Below are positions 1-8,722 of a stretch of DNA of 64,000 nucleotides, in pieces (the stretch's first letter is position 1; every line of letters begins with the position of its first letter). The stretch lies in NCBI GenBank assembly GCA_964250225.1, contig CAXUEY010000004.1, positions 1 through 64,000 on the forward strand, in the 5' to 3' direction. Source of the stretch: Paraktedonobacter sp964250225 (lineage in GTDB: Bacteria; Chloroflexota; Ktedonobacteria; Ktedonobacterales; Ktedonobacteraceae). Under the pieces are notes generated by a model. That model did not search any database. It worked only from the letters and a program-made list of their open reading frames with translations, and was not told where the DNA came from. A program made the translations under genes and the position numbers.

Positions 1-768
1 GGTGTGGCTGAGCAACTGCTCTACATCATGCGCCAGCATGCCGAGTAGCTCCTGAGCAGCTGAATGAAGAAAGAAGTGTTTTCCTTCAAGCACGCGCAAT
101 TGAAATGCCCCCTGGGTGTGCTGGCTCCAGGCCGCCAGATGTTGGTAAGGGACACGTGGATCGCTCCTCCCACCAAACACGGAGATGGGACATGCCAGGG
201 GCATCTCCTCCCTGTACCTATAGGTTTCACACACGGCAAAATCGGCCCGCAGTAAGGGTAGTAAGATCTCCATGAGTTCCTGATGCTGCAAAATTGCCTC
301 TGGCGTACCTTCAAGCTGATGCAGCTCCTCTTTGAAGACGGCGTTCGCCAATTGATGCATCGGTGGATAAGGATTGGGAATATGGGGCGCTCGCGCTCCC
401 GATACCCACAGACCCTCTGGCAACGATTGATAGCAACGACGCAGGTGGCGAGCTAGCTCAAAACAGACAAACGCCCCCATACTATGTCCGAAAAGCACAT
501 AGGGACGATCTAGTTGGGGCGCCATTTCCGCAGCTAACCATTCAACCAGCATGGAAAGCTGAGTAAATGGCGTTTGGGTGAGATACTGTTCCCGTCCCGG
601 CAGCTGTACTGCGTTTATCTCAACTGTTTCTGGAAACGCCTGAGGCCAGTGTCGATAAATTGAAGCGCTACCACCTGCGTAGGGTAGACAAAAGATACGC
701 AGGCGTGCAGCTGGTCTGGGCTGGAAGGGAATGATCCACTGGCCAGGAGAAGCAGGACTCACCGTCAT
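1..768 (-). CDS. Type II (external) thioesterase, GrsT/SrfAD type, cut at window edge
   Basis: An open frame of 256 codons runs from ATG at 768 off the left edge without a stop. The product is an alpha/beta hydrolase of the type II thioesterase family, which removes wrong acyl groups from NRPS/PKS carrier proteins in the cytoplasm. Visible are the N-terminal FCLPYAGGSASIYRHW, the nucleophile motif GHSMGAF, the aspartate in GGRSDPRV and the histidine in LEGKHFF near the end. The usual length is about 240-260 residues, so only the tail is missing. Its ATG overlaps the leuD stop as ATGA, with AGGAG upstream, so it is translationally coupled to leuD. This ties the leucine genes to the peptide synthetase cluster rather than to housekeeping. 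The family call is firm; the partner NRPS is inferred. Confidence 0.9.
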   Translation of the reverse strand, partial: MTVSPASPGQWIIPFQPRPAARLRIFCLPYAGGSASIYRHWPQAFPETVEINAVQLPGREQYLTQTPFTQLSMLVEWLAAEMAPQLDRPYVLFGHSMGAFVCFELARHLRRCYQSLPEGLWVSGARAPHIPNPYPPMHQLANAVFKEELHQLEGTPEAILQHQELMEILLPLLRADFAVCETYRYREEMPLACPISVFGGRSDPRVPYQHLAAWSQHTQGAFQLRVLEGKHFFLHSAAQELLGMLAHDVEQLLSHT

Positions 769-1418
769 ACCGGTACCTCCTCTGAAGAGGCGCGAGCTGT
801 AGCCGCAGCGAACAGCCAGGGGGTCAGTTGACAATGCACGCGCTCATACTCTTCAATCGCCTCTTGATGCGAGAGCGTCCAACCAATATTATCTAACCCT
901 TGCAGCAGAGCCTGTTGCCTAAAACTATCGATCACAAAAGGGTAGCTCTGTGTACCCGGCGCGCGGATCATGGCCTGGTAGAGGTCAATCGAGAGCATAT
1001 ATCCATCGTGCTGCCCGGTTTCATCTAGCAAGAAGCGCACCGTCTCCGCTGGCAAGACAATCGGGAGGATACCGTTATTAAAGCAGTTATTGTAGAAAAT
1101 GTCGGCAAAACTTGGGGCAATGATGGCTTTGATGCCGTAGTCATGCAGCGCCCAGGGCGCATGTTCACGCGACGAACCACACCCGAAGTTCTCTCGGCTG
1201 AGAAGGATACTTCCTCCCTGGTAACGTGGTTGGTTGAGTACAAAGGTCGCGTCTGGTTGGCAATCGTTCGCGAGATATCGCCAGTTAGCAAAGAGGGCCT
1301 TTTCAAAGCCCGAACGCTTGATGGTTTTCAAAAAACGCGCTGGAATAATGTCATCTGTATTGATGTTGGTCCGATCCAGCGGGATAACCAGGCCCGTATG
1401 GCGGGTAAATGCTTCCAT
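765..1418 (-). CDS. leuD: 3-isopropylmalate dehydratase small subunit
   Basis: The 217-residue product is the small (swivel) subunit of isopropylmalate isomerase, which with LeuC converts 2-isopropylmalate to 3-isopropylmalate. The family motifs LDRTNINTDDIIPARFLK near the N-terminus and NFGCGSSREHAPWAL around residues 75-90 are present, and the length is normal. Start ATG at 1418 has AAAGGAG upstream. It lies 38 bases after leuC and overlaps the thioesterase start by 4 bases, so the order leuC-leuD-thioesterase forms one operon. LeuB is not in the window. Because of its NRPS company the pair could act on a leucine-like homologated acid rather than on isopropylmalate; homotyrosine and homophenylalanine pathways use such paralogues. 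Confidence 0.93.
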   Translation of the reverse strand: MEAFTRHTGLVIPLDRTNINTDDIIPARFLKTIKRSGFEKALFANWRYLANDCQPDATFVLNQPRYQGGSILLSRENFGCGSSREHAPWALHDYGIKAIIAPSFADIFYNNCFNNGILPIVLPAETVRFLLDETGQHDGYMLSIDLYQAMIRAPGTQSYPFVIDSFRQQALLQGLDNIGWTLSHQEAIEEYERVHCQLTPWLFAAATARASSEEVPV

Positions 1419-1456
1419 GAGTGTACTCCTTTCGCTAAGCGTGGTGCTCGCGTGCT

Positions 1457-2872
1457 CTAACTGGCATCCGCAAGTTCACGAATATCCACAAAATGACCCG
1501 CTATCGCCGCAGCCGCGGCCATCGCCGGACTGACCAGGTGTGTACGTCCTCCCGCTCCCTGGCGCCCCTCAAAATTGCGGTTACTGGTCGAGGCGCAGCG
1601 GTCGCCAGGGGAGAGGTGATCTCCATTCATGGCAATGCACATACTGCACCCGGCTTCTCGCCACTCAAAGCCAGCGGCACGGAAGGTATCGGCCAGACCT
1701 TCCTCTTCCGCCTGGCGGCGTACACGGGTTGAACCAGGTACCACAATGGCTCGTACAGAGGGAGCAACCTTGCGCTTGTGGAGATAGCGGGCTGCATTGC
1801 GTAGATCCTCTATTCGCGAGTTGGTACAGGAGCCGATAAAAATGGTATTGATTGCAATATCCTGAATCGCCTGACCCGGCGTGAGTCCCATATACTCTAA
1901 TGCTCGGAGATAACTCTGCTGCTTGATGGGATCGCTCTCTTGCTCAGGATCGGGAACTACTCCGGTGATATCGCTGACCATAGCTGGATCAGTGCCCCAG
2001 GATACCTGTGGGGGCAGGTCGGTGAGATCCAGCTCATAGACTACATCGAATTGGGCATCGGGTTCGCTAACAAGCGTGCGCCAGTAGGCAATAGCCTGCT
2101 CCAAGCGCTCTCCTGTAGGCGCAAACGGACGATGTTTCACATACGCGAAGGTTGTTTCGTCCGGGGCGATCATGCCAGCACGCGCGCCCGCTTCAATTGC
2201 CATATTGCAGAGCGTCATGCGTTCTTCAATGGAGAAATGGGTGACAATGGAACCGCTGAACTCGATAACATGCCCTGCTCCAACGCTGGTGCCCAGTTTG
2301 CTAATGCACGCTAGCGCGACGTCCTTGCCTCCTACACCAGGAGGCAAGGATCCCTCAAGGCGAATATTCATCGTTTTTGGCTTGTGTTGCAGCAAACACT
2401 GGGTTGCCAGCACATGCTCAACCTCGCTTGTCCCAATACCTATCGCGAAGACACCAAGCGCACCATGCGTTGAGGTATGGGAGTCGCCGCACACCAGGGT
2501 CATCCCGGGCAGCGTCAAGCCAAGCTCTGGGCCGATGACATGAACAATCCCTTGATCTTCATCGTTCATCGCATAGAGGGGAACCTGAAAGTCCCGCGCA
2601 TTTTGCTCCATGGTGGTAATACAGAGGCGGCTCTCTCGATCCACTACATCTAACATACGCCGCCCCATCACCGTTGGCACATTGTGATCGATCACAGCAA
2701 CGTTGGCCTCTGGTCGATGGATACCGCGCCTGGTTGCTCGTAAACCGGCGAAAGCTTGCGGAGATGTCGATTCATGGGTGAGATGGCGGTCAATATAGAG
2801 AATGGTTGGCTCTCCGGGTGTGTCACATACGACATGTGCATCCCAGATTTTTTCAAAAAGGGTTCCAGACAT
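1457..2872 (-). CDS. leuC: 3-isopropylmalate dehydratase large subunit
   Basis: The 471-residue product is an aconitase-superfamily enzyme of normal LeuC length. The [4Fe-4S] cysteines are visible in IFIGSCTNSRIEDL and in EAGCSMCIAMNGD, and the substrate region DSHTSTHGALGVFAIGIGTS is intact. ATG at 2872 has AGGAGA 8 bases upstream. It is the first gene of the minus-strand operon leuC-leuD-thioesterase and is divergent from mbtH and the other biosynthetic genes beyond the sigma factor. The biochemical family is certain; whether it serves leucine synthesis or a dedicated side-chain-extension pathway for the peptide product cannot be told from sequence. Confidence 0.95.
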   Translation of the reverse strand: MSGTLFEKIWDAHVVCDTPGEPTILYIDRHLTHESTSPQAFAGLRATRRGIHRPEANVAVIDHNVPTVMGRRMLDVVDRESRLCITTMEQNARDFQVPLYAMNDEDQGIVHVIGPELGLTLPGMTLVCGDSHTSTHGALGVFAIGIGTSEVEHVLATQCLLQHKPKTMNIRLEGSLPPGVGGKDVALACISKLGTSVGAGHVIEFSGSIVTHFSIEERMTLCNMAIEAGARAGMIAPDETTFAYVKHRPFAPTGERLEQAIAYWRTLVSEPDAQFDVVYELDLTDLPPQVSWGTDPAMVSDITGVVPDPEQESDPIKQQSYLRALEYMGLTPGQAIQDIAINTIFIGSCTNSRIEDLRNAARYLHKRKVAPSVRAIVVPGSTRVRRQAEEEGLADTFRAAGFEWREAGCSMCIAMNGDHLSPGDRCASTSNRNFEGRQGAGGRTHLVSPAMAAAAAIAGHFVDIRELADAS

Positions 2873-2962
2873 AGATTTCTCTCCTGATTATACAGTAAAA
2901 ACAAACACATTGCATGAAGACAGAGGTGAGCGTGGAGAAGCACCTCCTTTCTTGCTCAGCGA

Positions 2963-3703
2963 CTATGCGCTAGCTGGTTCGTTGAGCAAATAATGTTCTA
3001 ACAATGCACGAATACGGACGCGCGCCCGATGAAGCAGTACCCGCTGATACGTTTTGGAGATATGATACGTGCGGTACACTTCCTCAGCACTCTGCTCTTC
3101 AAGCACGCGCAGAATGAGAATGTTGCGTAATGGGAGCGGAAGTAACTCTAAGGCACCCTCGATATTTGTATACAACTCTTTCACTAGAAGATACTCTTCC
3201 GGCTGCATTGCGCGTTCCTGACAAAAGAGAAGCTTCTGAAAAAGCGGAGAGGAGTTCCCGGTAGGATCTGCTAATTCACCGTCAATAGCCGCTTCATCCT
3301 CTTCTCCTTCTCTAAAAGATGTGAATACAGAGGAGAAAGGGGCACAGCGTTTTTCACGGGCACCGCGTTTCTGGGCACAATTAACCAGGATGCTAAATAT
3401 CCATGTACGTAATGTGCATTTCCCTTCAAATCGCTGTAGACTCTGAAAAACGCCCATCCATGCCTCTTGAACGACCTCTTCCGCTACCTCCTGGTTGGAG
3501 ACATGACGGAGTGCGCGATGTAGCATTGCATGGTAATAACGACGTAGCAAGGTAATGTAGGCATCTTCATCGCCTCTGCGCAACGCCGCCAACATAAGCT
3601 CCTCACCAGGAAAGGTTTCCCCCGGTGAAACAGAAGCGGCTTGCGGTGCTTCTATAACCGCAGTTATACCACTCGTATAGGAATGATGCGTCAATTCTCT
3701 CAT
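2963..3703 (-). CDS. ECF-type RNA polymerase sigma factor
   Basis: The 246-residue protein has a sigma-70 region 2 around residues 45-115 (AEEVVQEAWMGVFQSLQRFE and LRTWIFSILVNCAQKR). A region 4 helix-turn-helix lies at about 185-235 (LPLPLRNILILRVLEEQSAEEV, then ISKTYQRVLLHRARVRIR). An acidic linker of about 45 residues separates them, longer than usual for ECF factors. There is no region 3, and no anti-sigma factor is encoded next to it. It sits between leuC and mbtH on the minus strand, so it may control the biosynthetic genes, possibly from the divergent intergenic region, or itself. Function in the cluster is inferred from position only. Confidence 0.88.
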   Translation of the reverse strand: MRELTHHSYTSGITAVIEAPQAASVSPGETFPGEELMLAALRRGDEDAYITLLRRYYHAMLHRALRHVSNQEVAEEVVQEAWMGVFQSLQRFEGKCTLRTWIFSILVNCAQKRGAREKRCAPFSSVFTSFREGEEDEAAIDGELADPTGNSSPLFQKLLFCQERAMQPEEYLLVKELYTNIEGALELLPLPLRNILILRVLEEQSAEEVYRTYHISKTYQRVLLHRARVRIRALLEHYLLNEPASA

Positions 3704-4186
3704 AAAAGCCTGCCAGTTTTTGATGCTCTAAAAAGAGCACTGCTTTTTTTGTAAGTTGCCGGGACTTTCTCTGGTCTGGCAACCTAACCTATGGGATACG
3801 ATAGTCAAATACAACTATTGGTGAGATTCTGCCTTTAGGACAAACTATAATGAATATTGCCAATGCTTGTCATGATCCCTTCCCCCCATTTTTATGCTCC
3901 AAAAATACGCTGGAGAGAGACTGTCAGGACGTCCTTTTTTCTCTCAAAACGGCACTTTTTTGTAACGCTTTCCTCTTTGCTATAACAACCTTGCTAAAGA
4001 AATCCTCTCCTACTCTTTTAAGAGTAGGATCGCCCGCGCAGAAATACGATGCCAGTAGCATGACGATCACCTTTCTCCTGGCTATGCTTATTGATACAGG
4101 AGGCTCAGAGATTTTCTCTTGCCCTTGCTTTCCTGGCGTTGTATGCCAGATCCACTGAAGATTTTTTTATCGAAAGGAAGCGAAAC
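3704..4186. other. Divergent intergenic region between sigma factor and mbtH
   Basis: About 480 bases without a convincing gene separate the sigma factor (minus) from mbtH (plus). It should carry promoters for both directions. It contains a short hairpin TGCTCT-AAAA-AGAGCA at 3723-3738 followed by seven T at 3743-3749, a longer-range GTTGCC/GGCAAC pair at 3753-3782, and a strong 22-base palindrome at 4008-4029 listed separately. Open frames here have no recognisable product and no good ribosome site. No confident -35/-10 pair was found by eye. Confidence 0.5.
4008..4029. promoter_or_regulatory. 22-bp palindrome, possible operator upstream of mbtH
   Basis: Arms TCCTACTCTT (4008-4017) and AAGAGTAGGA (4020-4029) are perfect inverted repeats separated by two T. 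The site lies 158 bases before the mbtH start, in the divergent spacer with the sigma factor. The very short centre favours a dimeric protein-binding site over an RNA hairpin, and there is no T-tract after it. What binds is unknown. Confidence 0.4.
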
Positions 4187-4408
4187 ATGAACGAGAACCC
4201 GGAAAACGCTGATAACACAACCTACAATGTTGTCTTCAACCATGAAGAGCAGTACTCACTCTGGCCAACCTACCTGGCTTTGCCGCTGGGTTGGCAGACG
4301 GCGGGGAAGCAAGGGACAAAAGCAGAGTGCCTGGGCTATATCAAAGAGGTGTGGACAGATATGCGCCCGCTGAGCTTGCGTAAAAAGATGGAGGTAGCCT
4401 CTCTCTAA
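4187..4408 (+). CDS. MbtH-like protein, NRPS adenylation-domain partner
   Basis: The 73-residue protein has the MbtH signature: NHEEQYSLWP, then LPLGWQTAGKQGTKAECL, then YIKEVWTDMRPLSLR. MbtH-like proteins bind adenylation domains and are often needed for their folding or activity. The start at 4187 is chosen because it follows GGAAG (AAAGGAAGCGAAAC) and gives the normal family length; an upstream in-frame ATG at 4091 would add an unrelated 32-residue tail. It precedes a strong terminator, so it is probably a monocistronic unit. Likely partners are the adenylation domains at 11442-13649 and 25954-31164. Confidence 0.95.
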   Translation: MNENPENADNTTYNVVFNHEEQYSLWPTYLALPLGWQTAGKQGTKAECLGYIKEVWTDMRPLSLRKKMEVASL

Positions 4409-4416
4409 AGATTCGC

Positions 4417-4459
4417 GTGGCTGAAATACTCCATTCGCAGCATTTCAGCCACTTTTTTT
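4417..4459 (+). terminator. Rho-independent terminator after mbtH
   Basis: Perfect 11-base stem GTGGCTGAAAT (4417-4427) with ATTTCAGCCAC (4442-4452), a 14-base loop, then seven T (4453-4459). It begins 8 bases after the mbtH stop and separates mbtH from the aminotransferase gene. Confidence 0.9.
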
Positions 4460-4549
4460 ATGGTGTACTTCGTCGCGACATTCCTCAAAAACGCCAAAAT
4501 CACACTGCGCGGGCGTGCAAGCGTGTCGCGTAGGAAAGAGAGAGGACCT

Positions 4550-5746
4550 ATGGCAGAAGCTCTCGTTGATCACAAGGCTCTGGCCAGCTGGACACAAACA
4601 TTACACCCTTCGCCATTGCAAAATCTCCTTGCTATCGGCAGCGACAATCTCATTTCATTTGCTCTGGGACTTCCCGCCAGAGAGTTTTTCCCGCTTGAGA
4701 CATTTCAACAGGCTGTACAACATGTGCTGGCAAGCGGACCTGATGCTTTGCAATATGGATCTACTACCCGTCGCCTCAAGCAACAGATTGTGCATATAAT
4801 GCAGCTCAGAGGGATATCCTGTCGAGAAGAGCAGATTTTTTTAACGGCTGGCGCTCAGCAGGGACTGAGTTTGTTAACCCACCTGTTACTCGATCCGGGT
4901 GGCCAGGTAATCACGGAAACGCTCACCTATACTGGTATTCTCCGTGTTATTGCACCTTTCCATCCTGAAATCGTAACCGTCCCTACAAGCAAGGAAGAAG
5001 GGATCGATCTCCATGCACTTGAACGGTTTTTGCAAACAGGTGCACGTCCAGCTTTTATCTACCTGGTGGCCGATGGACATAATCCCCTGGGCCTGCGCCT
5101 CTCACAAGAGAAACGCCAGTACCTGGCCGAGCTTGTCAGGCGCTATCGCGTTCCCTTGATTGAGGATGACCCGTATAGTTTTCTCGCGTATGAGCCACTG
5201 CTCCCCCCCATTCGAGCATTAGAAGAGCACCAGGTGTTCTACGTTGGCTCGCTCTCAAAGGTGCTTGCGCCAGCTCTCCGCATTGGCTGGATTGTCTTGC
5301 CAGAAGATTTGAGCAGCAAAATGAGTGCAGTCAAAGAGGCTATAGACCTGGATGTCGCGACCTTTGCTCAGCATGTTGCCACCGAGTTTCTGGATCGTGA
5401 AGATGTACCAGTTCATCTCCGTACACTCCAGAACGGTTATCAACAACGGCGCAATCTCATGCGCTCAGCGTTGCAACGTTACTTACCTCCAGAGATCTCG
5501 TGGCAACAACCAGAGAATGGGATGTACTTCTGGTTAGAACTGCCCGCCTTCGCCGATACAAAAGCATTATTGGAGCAGGCCATTACCAACGAGGGCGTGG
5601 CTTTTATGCCAGATTATGCCTTTTACGCTGGGAAAGGAGCGTGTACTTCGGCTGGCTTGAGGATTTGTTTTTCGTATTGCCCTTTAGACAAGATCGAGGA
5701 AGGGATTCACCGCCTGTCTCGCCTGCTTGCTAAAACGTACTTCTGA
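4550..5746 (+). CDS. PLP-dependent class I/II aminotransferase (LysN/MocR-core type)
   Basis: The 398-residue product is a fold-type I aminotransferase. Visible are the cofactor region EDDPYSFLAYE, the Schiff-base lysine in VGSLSKVLAPALRIGW and a C-terminal arginine in SAGLRICFSYCP. The usual NPTG-type motif is HNPLG here. Start ATG at 4550 was chosen over 4460 because GGAAAGAGAGAGG lies just before it and homologues begin near this point. The closest functional types are 2-aminoadipate/branched-chain aminotransferases of the LysN kind, which accept 2-oxoisocaproate and similar keto acids. It stands between mbtH and leuA, so it would fit as the last step in making leucine or a homologated amino acid for the NRPS. 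Substrate is inferred. Confidence 0.85.
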   Translation: MAEALVDHKALASWTQTLHPSPLQNLLAIGSDNLISFALGLPAREFFPLETFQQAVQHVLASGPDALQYGSTTRRLKQQIVHIMQLRGISCREEQIFLTAGAQQGLSLLTHLLLDPGGQVITETLTYTGILRVIAPFHPEIVTVPTSKEEGIDLHALERFLQTGARPAFIYLVADGHNPLGLRLSQEKRQYLAELVRRYRVPLIEDDPYSFLAYEPLLPPIRALEEHQVFYVGSLSKVLAPALRIGWIVLPEDLSSKMSAVKEAIDLDVATFAQHVATEFLDREDVPVHLRTLQNGYQQRRNLMRSALQRYLPPEISWQQPENGMYFWLELPAFADTKALLEQAITNEGVAFMPDYAFYAGKGACTSAGLRICFSYCPLDKIEEGIHRLSRLLAKTYF

Positions 5747-5855
5747 CTTGCAGGTAAAGACAAGCTCTGCGGTAGCATCCTTTTTGGCGCAATGAGAAGG
5801 AAGTGGCTGGCTGGCTCACCAGGAGCTGCTTTCATGTGAGAGGAGCTAACAGCAC

Positions 5856-7034
5856 ATGACCGATTTTGAAACCGTACGCATTTTTGATACAACCCTGCGC
5901 GATGGAGAACAGTCTCCTGGCGCGACCCTGACCACCGAAGAGAAGCTCGAGGTAGCCACACAATTAAGCGCACTGAATGTGGATGTCATCGAGGCTGGTT
6001 TTCCGGCTGCCTCGCCTGGTGATCTTGCCGCAATCAAAGAGATCGCCTACCATGTGCGTGGTCCGGCAGTTGCAGCACTGGCTCGGGCCAGTTATACCGA
6101 TATCGACGCGGCCTGGGAGGCGGTTTGCGATGCCAGGCATCCGATGATCCATGTCTTTCTAGCAACTTCAGAAATCCATTTAAAACATAAACTCAAACTC
6201 ACCCAGAAAGAGGCCATACAGCAGATCAAGTCAATGGTCGCATACGCCCGTAATCTCTGTCCAACCGTTGAGTTCTCTGCGGAAGATGCCACGCGGAGCG
6301 ACTGGGACTACCTCTGCCGCGTGTGTGAAATCGCTATTCAAGCGGGAGCTACTACCCTCAATCTGCCAGATACCGTTGGCTATACCACCCCGAGCGAGTA
6401 TACCGATCTGTTCAATTATGTCCGGGCGCGTGTTCCCGGCATTGAGGATGTAATCTTGAGCGCCCACTGCCATAACGACCTCGGTATGGCTACGGCCAAT
6501 ACGCTCGCGGCCATTCAAGCCGGGGCACGCCAGGTTGAAGTGACAGTAAATGGCCTGGGTGAGCGCGCGGGCAATACAGCCATTGAGGAAGTTGTCATGG
6601 CGTTACGTACACGCTCGGAGCGTTTTGGCCAGCTTGCAACAAGAGTCGATACGCGAGAATTTGTCAGAACCAGCCAGCTTGTCAGTCGTTTAACCGGTAT
6701 CCCTGTGCAGCCGAATAAAGCAGTCGTTGGGATAAACGCCTTCTCACACGAGGCGGGTATTCATCAGGATGGTATGCTCAAGCATCGCCTGACTTACGAG
6801 ATTATGACTCCCCAATCAGTGGGGTGGGATCATACCAGGTTGGTTCTTGGGAAACATTCTGGTCGTCATGGATTAGATAAGCACTTGCGCCGGTTGGGCT
6901 TCTGTTTGACCGCGAGCGAGATGAAAGGAGCCTACCGCCATTTTATTCATCTGGCCGATCAGAAAAAGCATCTGACCGATGCGGATCTGATCTATATTGC
7001 CGAGGTCGTTCAAGCGACACCGGCTGCTGTGTAA
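5856..7034 (+). CDS. leuA: 2-isopropylmalate synthase-like enzyme without regulatory domain
   Basis: The 392-residue protein is a DRE-TIM metallolyase that condenses acetyl-CoA with a 2-keto acid. Motifs are FDTTLRDGEQSPGATLT at the N-terminus, the metal pair in SAHCHNDLGMATANT, and VNGLGERAGNTAIEEV. FSHEAGIHQDGMLK follows, then a short tail ending in LTDADLIYIAEVVQ. Typical LeuA is about 510-550 residues because of a C-terminal leucine-sensing dimer domain; that domain is absent, so feedback inhibition should be missing. The alternative is a homocitrate or benzylmalate-type synthase used to lengthen side chains. It lies downstream of an aminotransferase and near leuCD, which supports precursor supply for the peptide pathway. 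Confidence 0.88.
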   Translation: MTDFETVRIFDTTLRDGEQSPGATLTTEEKLEVATQLSALNVDVIEAGFPAASPGDLAAIKEIAYHVRGPAVAALARASYTDIDAAWEAVCDARHPMIHVFLATSEIHLKHKLKLTQKEAIQQIKSMVAYARNLCPTVEFSAEDATRSDWDYLCRVCEIAIQAGATTLNLPDTVGYTTPSEYTDLFNYVRARVPGIEDVILSAHCHNDLGMATANTLAAIQAGARQVEVTVNGLGERAGNTAIEEVVMALRTRSERFGQLATRVDTREFVRTSQLVSRLTGIPVQPNKAVVGINAFSHEAGIHQDGMLKHRLTYEIMTPQSVGWDHTRLVLGKHSGRHGLDKHLRRLGFCLTASEMKGAYRHFIHLADQKKHLTDADLIYIAEVVQATPAAV

Positions 7035-7401
7035 AGCTCAATCGTTTTCTGACACGGGGAAGCTGTTGAACGATCATAACGCTGTCCTCTCGCGATAACA
7101 AGAAGCCTGGCCATCTTATGGGAGAAAGCTACAGGATGGCCGGGCTATCTAATCTGTCTCCCCCTGAACTTCCACTCCTTCTCCTCCTCACTTTCCCCTC
7201 TTCGGCCCTCTCCGTAAGTGCAACAATCACCAAAGCTGCTCATCAATGCCAAGAAAATGCCAAGATTTTTTTAAGGCTGGACCCATATACTTCTTTCCAG
7301 ATAGAGCAGATATATTTTATGAAAGATTTAGCTTGTTGTGGCATACGCTCCGATTGGATTTTTCCATCTATTCTTGATGAATGGCAAATGAAAGGTAAGC
7401 G
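7035..7401. other. Intergenic region before the aminocyclitol operon
   Basis: This 367-base, A+T-rich spacer marks the boundary between leuA and the more G+C-rich operon. It holds an imperfect hairpin at about 7109-7142 (CCTGGCCATC pairing with GATGGCCGGG, one mismatch) without a T-tract, and a -10-like TATATT at 7311-7316 without a good -35. A promoter for the long operon must lie here or further upstream, but no convincing one was identified. Confidence 0.45.
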
Positions 7402-8679
7402 ATGAGAAAAGGCATGAAAACATTTTTGCGTGACTGGCCGTGCTGGCCGAGATCCTCGTCGGCCACGATCCAAAACACTCTTAGCTGTCTCGCATCTGGG
7501 CGATGGGCGATTTCAGGGCCACGCGGCGAGACAGTTGGCCGAGAGCAGATCTTCGCTGATGAGTTTGCCGACTTCATCGGAACGTGCTACTGCGTCCCGA
7601 CGACGAATGGTACCTCTAGCCTGGTGGCCGCACTTGAAGCGCTGGATATCGGTATGGGCGATGAGGTAATTGTTCCCGGCGTAACCTGGGTCGCCTCAGC
7701 TTCGAGTGTCCTGACGGTCAATGCGCTTCCCATCATTGTAGATATCGATCCAAAGACTCTTTGTATCGACCCCGCTGCGATTCGGGCTGCCATTGGGCCC
7801 CGCACCCGAGCCATTTCTATTGTTCACCTGTACAACAGTGTATGTGATCTGGACGCGATCACCGACCTCTGTCGCGCTCACGGTCTGGCTCTGATCGAGG
7901 ACTGTGCCCAGGCACACGGTGCTGCCTGGCGTGGCCGTCGTGTGGGCGGCTGGGGCGACATCGGAGCCTTTAGCATGCAGCAAACGAAGCTGCTGACCGC
8001 CGGGGAGGGTGGTGCCGCCGTCACGAACGACAACCATCTCTATCGCCGCCTTTATCAACTCCGCTCCGATGGGCGAAGCCGAGTCTTCACGCCTGAGCCA
8101 GGCGAAATGGAGCTTGCTCTCATCGGCGAGATGATGGGGTCTAATTTCTGTATGTCGGAAATCACCGCCGCTGTGCTCTCTGGCCAGCTCCTGGAGTTAC
8201 CCGGCCAGAACGCGCATCGAGCACGAAGTGCCGAGCGGCTCACAACGCTCCTGGCTGCTATCCAGGGGGTACATCCCATCGAGGCATTGCCTCAGGTGAG
8301 CGAGCGCACTCACTATTACTACACGTTCCACATAGACCGTGACGCTTTCAATGGGGCCGATGCTTCGACGGTCTGCGCAGTCCTGCGGAGGTTGACTGGT
8401 GCACCATTCCAGACTATCTATCCTCCTCTACCGCAGCATCCGCTCTTGAAGCCCCAGACGAAACGTCGGTTCGCGTCTATTCACGGCCTGGAGAACCTGA
8501 CGAAGACGCGACTCCCGGAGGCCGAGCATGCCTATGAAGAAATAGTGACGCTTCACCATCGCGCGCTGCTGGCTGCTCCCGAAAATATAGATGTGCTCGC
8601 CGAGGCTCTGGCGTATATTCAGGAGCAGGGGAGCGAACTCCTCTGCGAAAAGTCTGAGTTCCTGGTGAATCCATTGTAA
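7402..8679 (+). CDS. Aminocyclitol aminotransferase, 2-deoxy-scyllo-inosose type (BtrR/StsC family)
   Basis: The 425-residue DegT/DnrJ/StrS-family PLP enzyme is expected to transfer an amino group from glutamine to a keto-cyclitol. Recognisable blocks are SGRWAISGP, YCVPTTNGTSSLVAALEAL, GDEVIVPGVTWVASAS, IEDCAQAHGAAWRG and the lysine motif FSMQQTKLLTAGEGG. These are typical of the DOI and scyllo-inosose aminotransferases of butirosin, neomycin and streptomycin clusters rather than of sugar aminotransferases. Length matches that group (about 420). The start is 7402, or 7414 where GAAAAGG precedes ATGAAAACA. It opens the operon that also contains the DOI synthase, its likely substrate source. 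In DOS pathways one enzyme of this family performs both transaminations, so it may act twice. Confidence 0.87.
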   Translation: MRKGMKTFLRDWPCWPRSSSATIQNTLSCLASGRWAISGPRGETVGREQIFADEFADFIGTCYCVPTTNGTSSLVAALEALDIGMGDEVIVPGVTWVASASSVLTVNALPIIVDIDPKTLCIDPAAIRAAIGPRTRAISIVHLYNSVCDLDAITDLCRAHGLALIEDCAQAHGAAWRGRRVGGWGDIGAFSMQQTKLLTAGEGGAAVTNDNHLYRRLYQLRSDGRSRVFTPEPGEMELALIGEMMGSNFCMSEITAAVLSGQLLELPGQNAHRARSAERLTTLLAAIQGVHPIEALPQVSERTHYYYTFHIDRDAFNGADASTVCAVLRRLTGAPFQTIYPPLPQHPLLKPQTKRRFASIHGLENLTKTRLPEAEHAYEEIVTLHHRALLAAPENIDVLAEALAYIQEQGSELLCEKSEFLVNPL

Positions 8680-8722
8680 CTCCAAACCCTGCCATTTCCT
8701 TATGAGATTGGAAGTGATTACC

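Noticed and set aside
3723..3749. Plus-strand terminator (6-base stem plus seven T) in the sigma-mbtH spacer
   Set aside because: The stem is short, the T-run is offset by several bases and no plus-strand gene lies upstream.
7109..7142. Terminator after leuA
   Set aside because: The hairpin has a mismatch, a wide loop and no T-tract.
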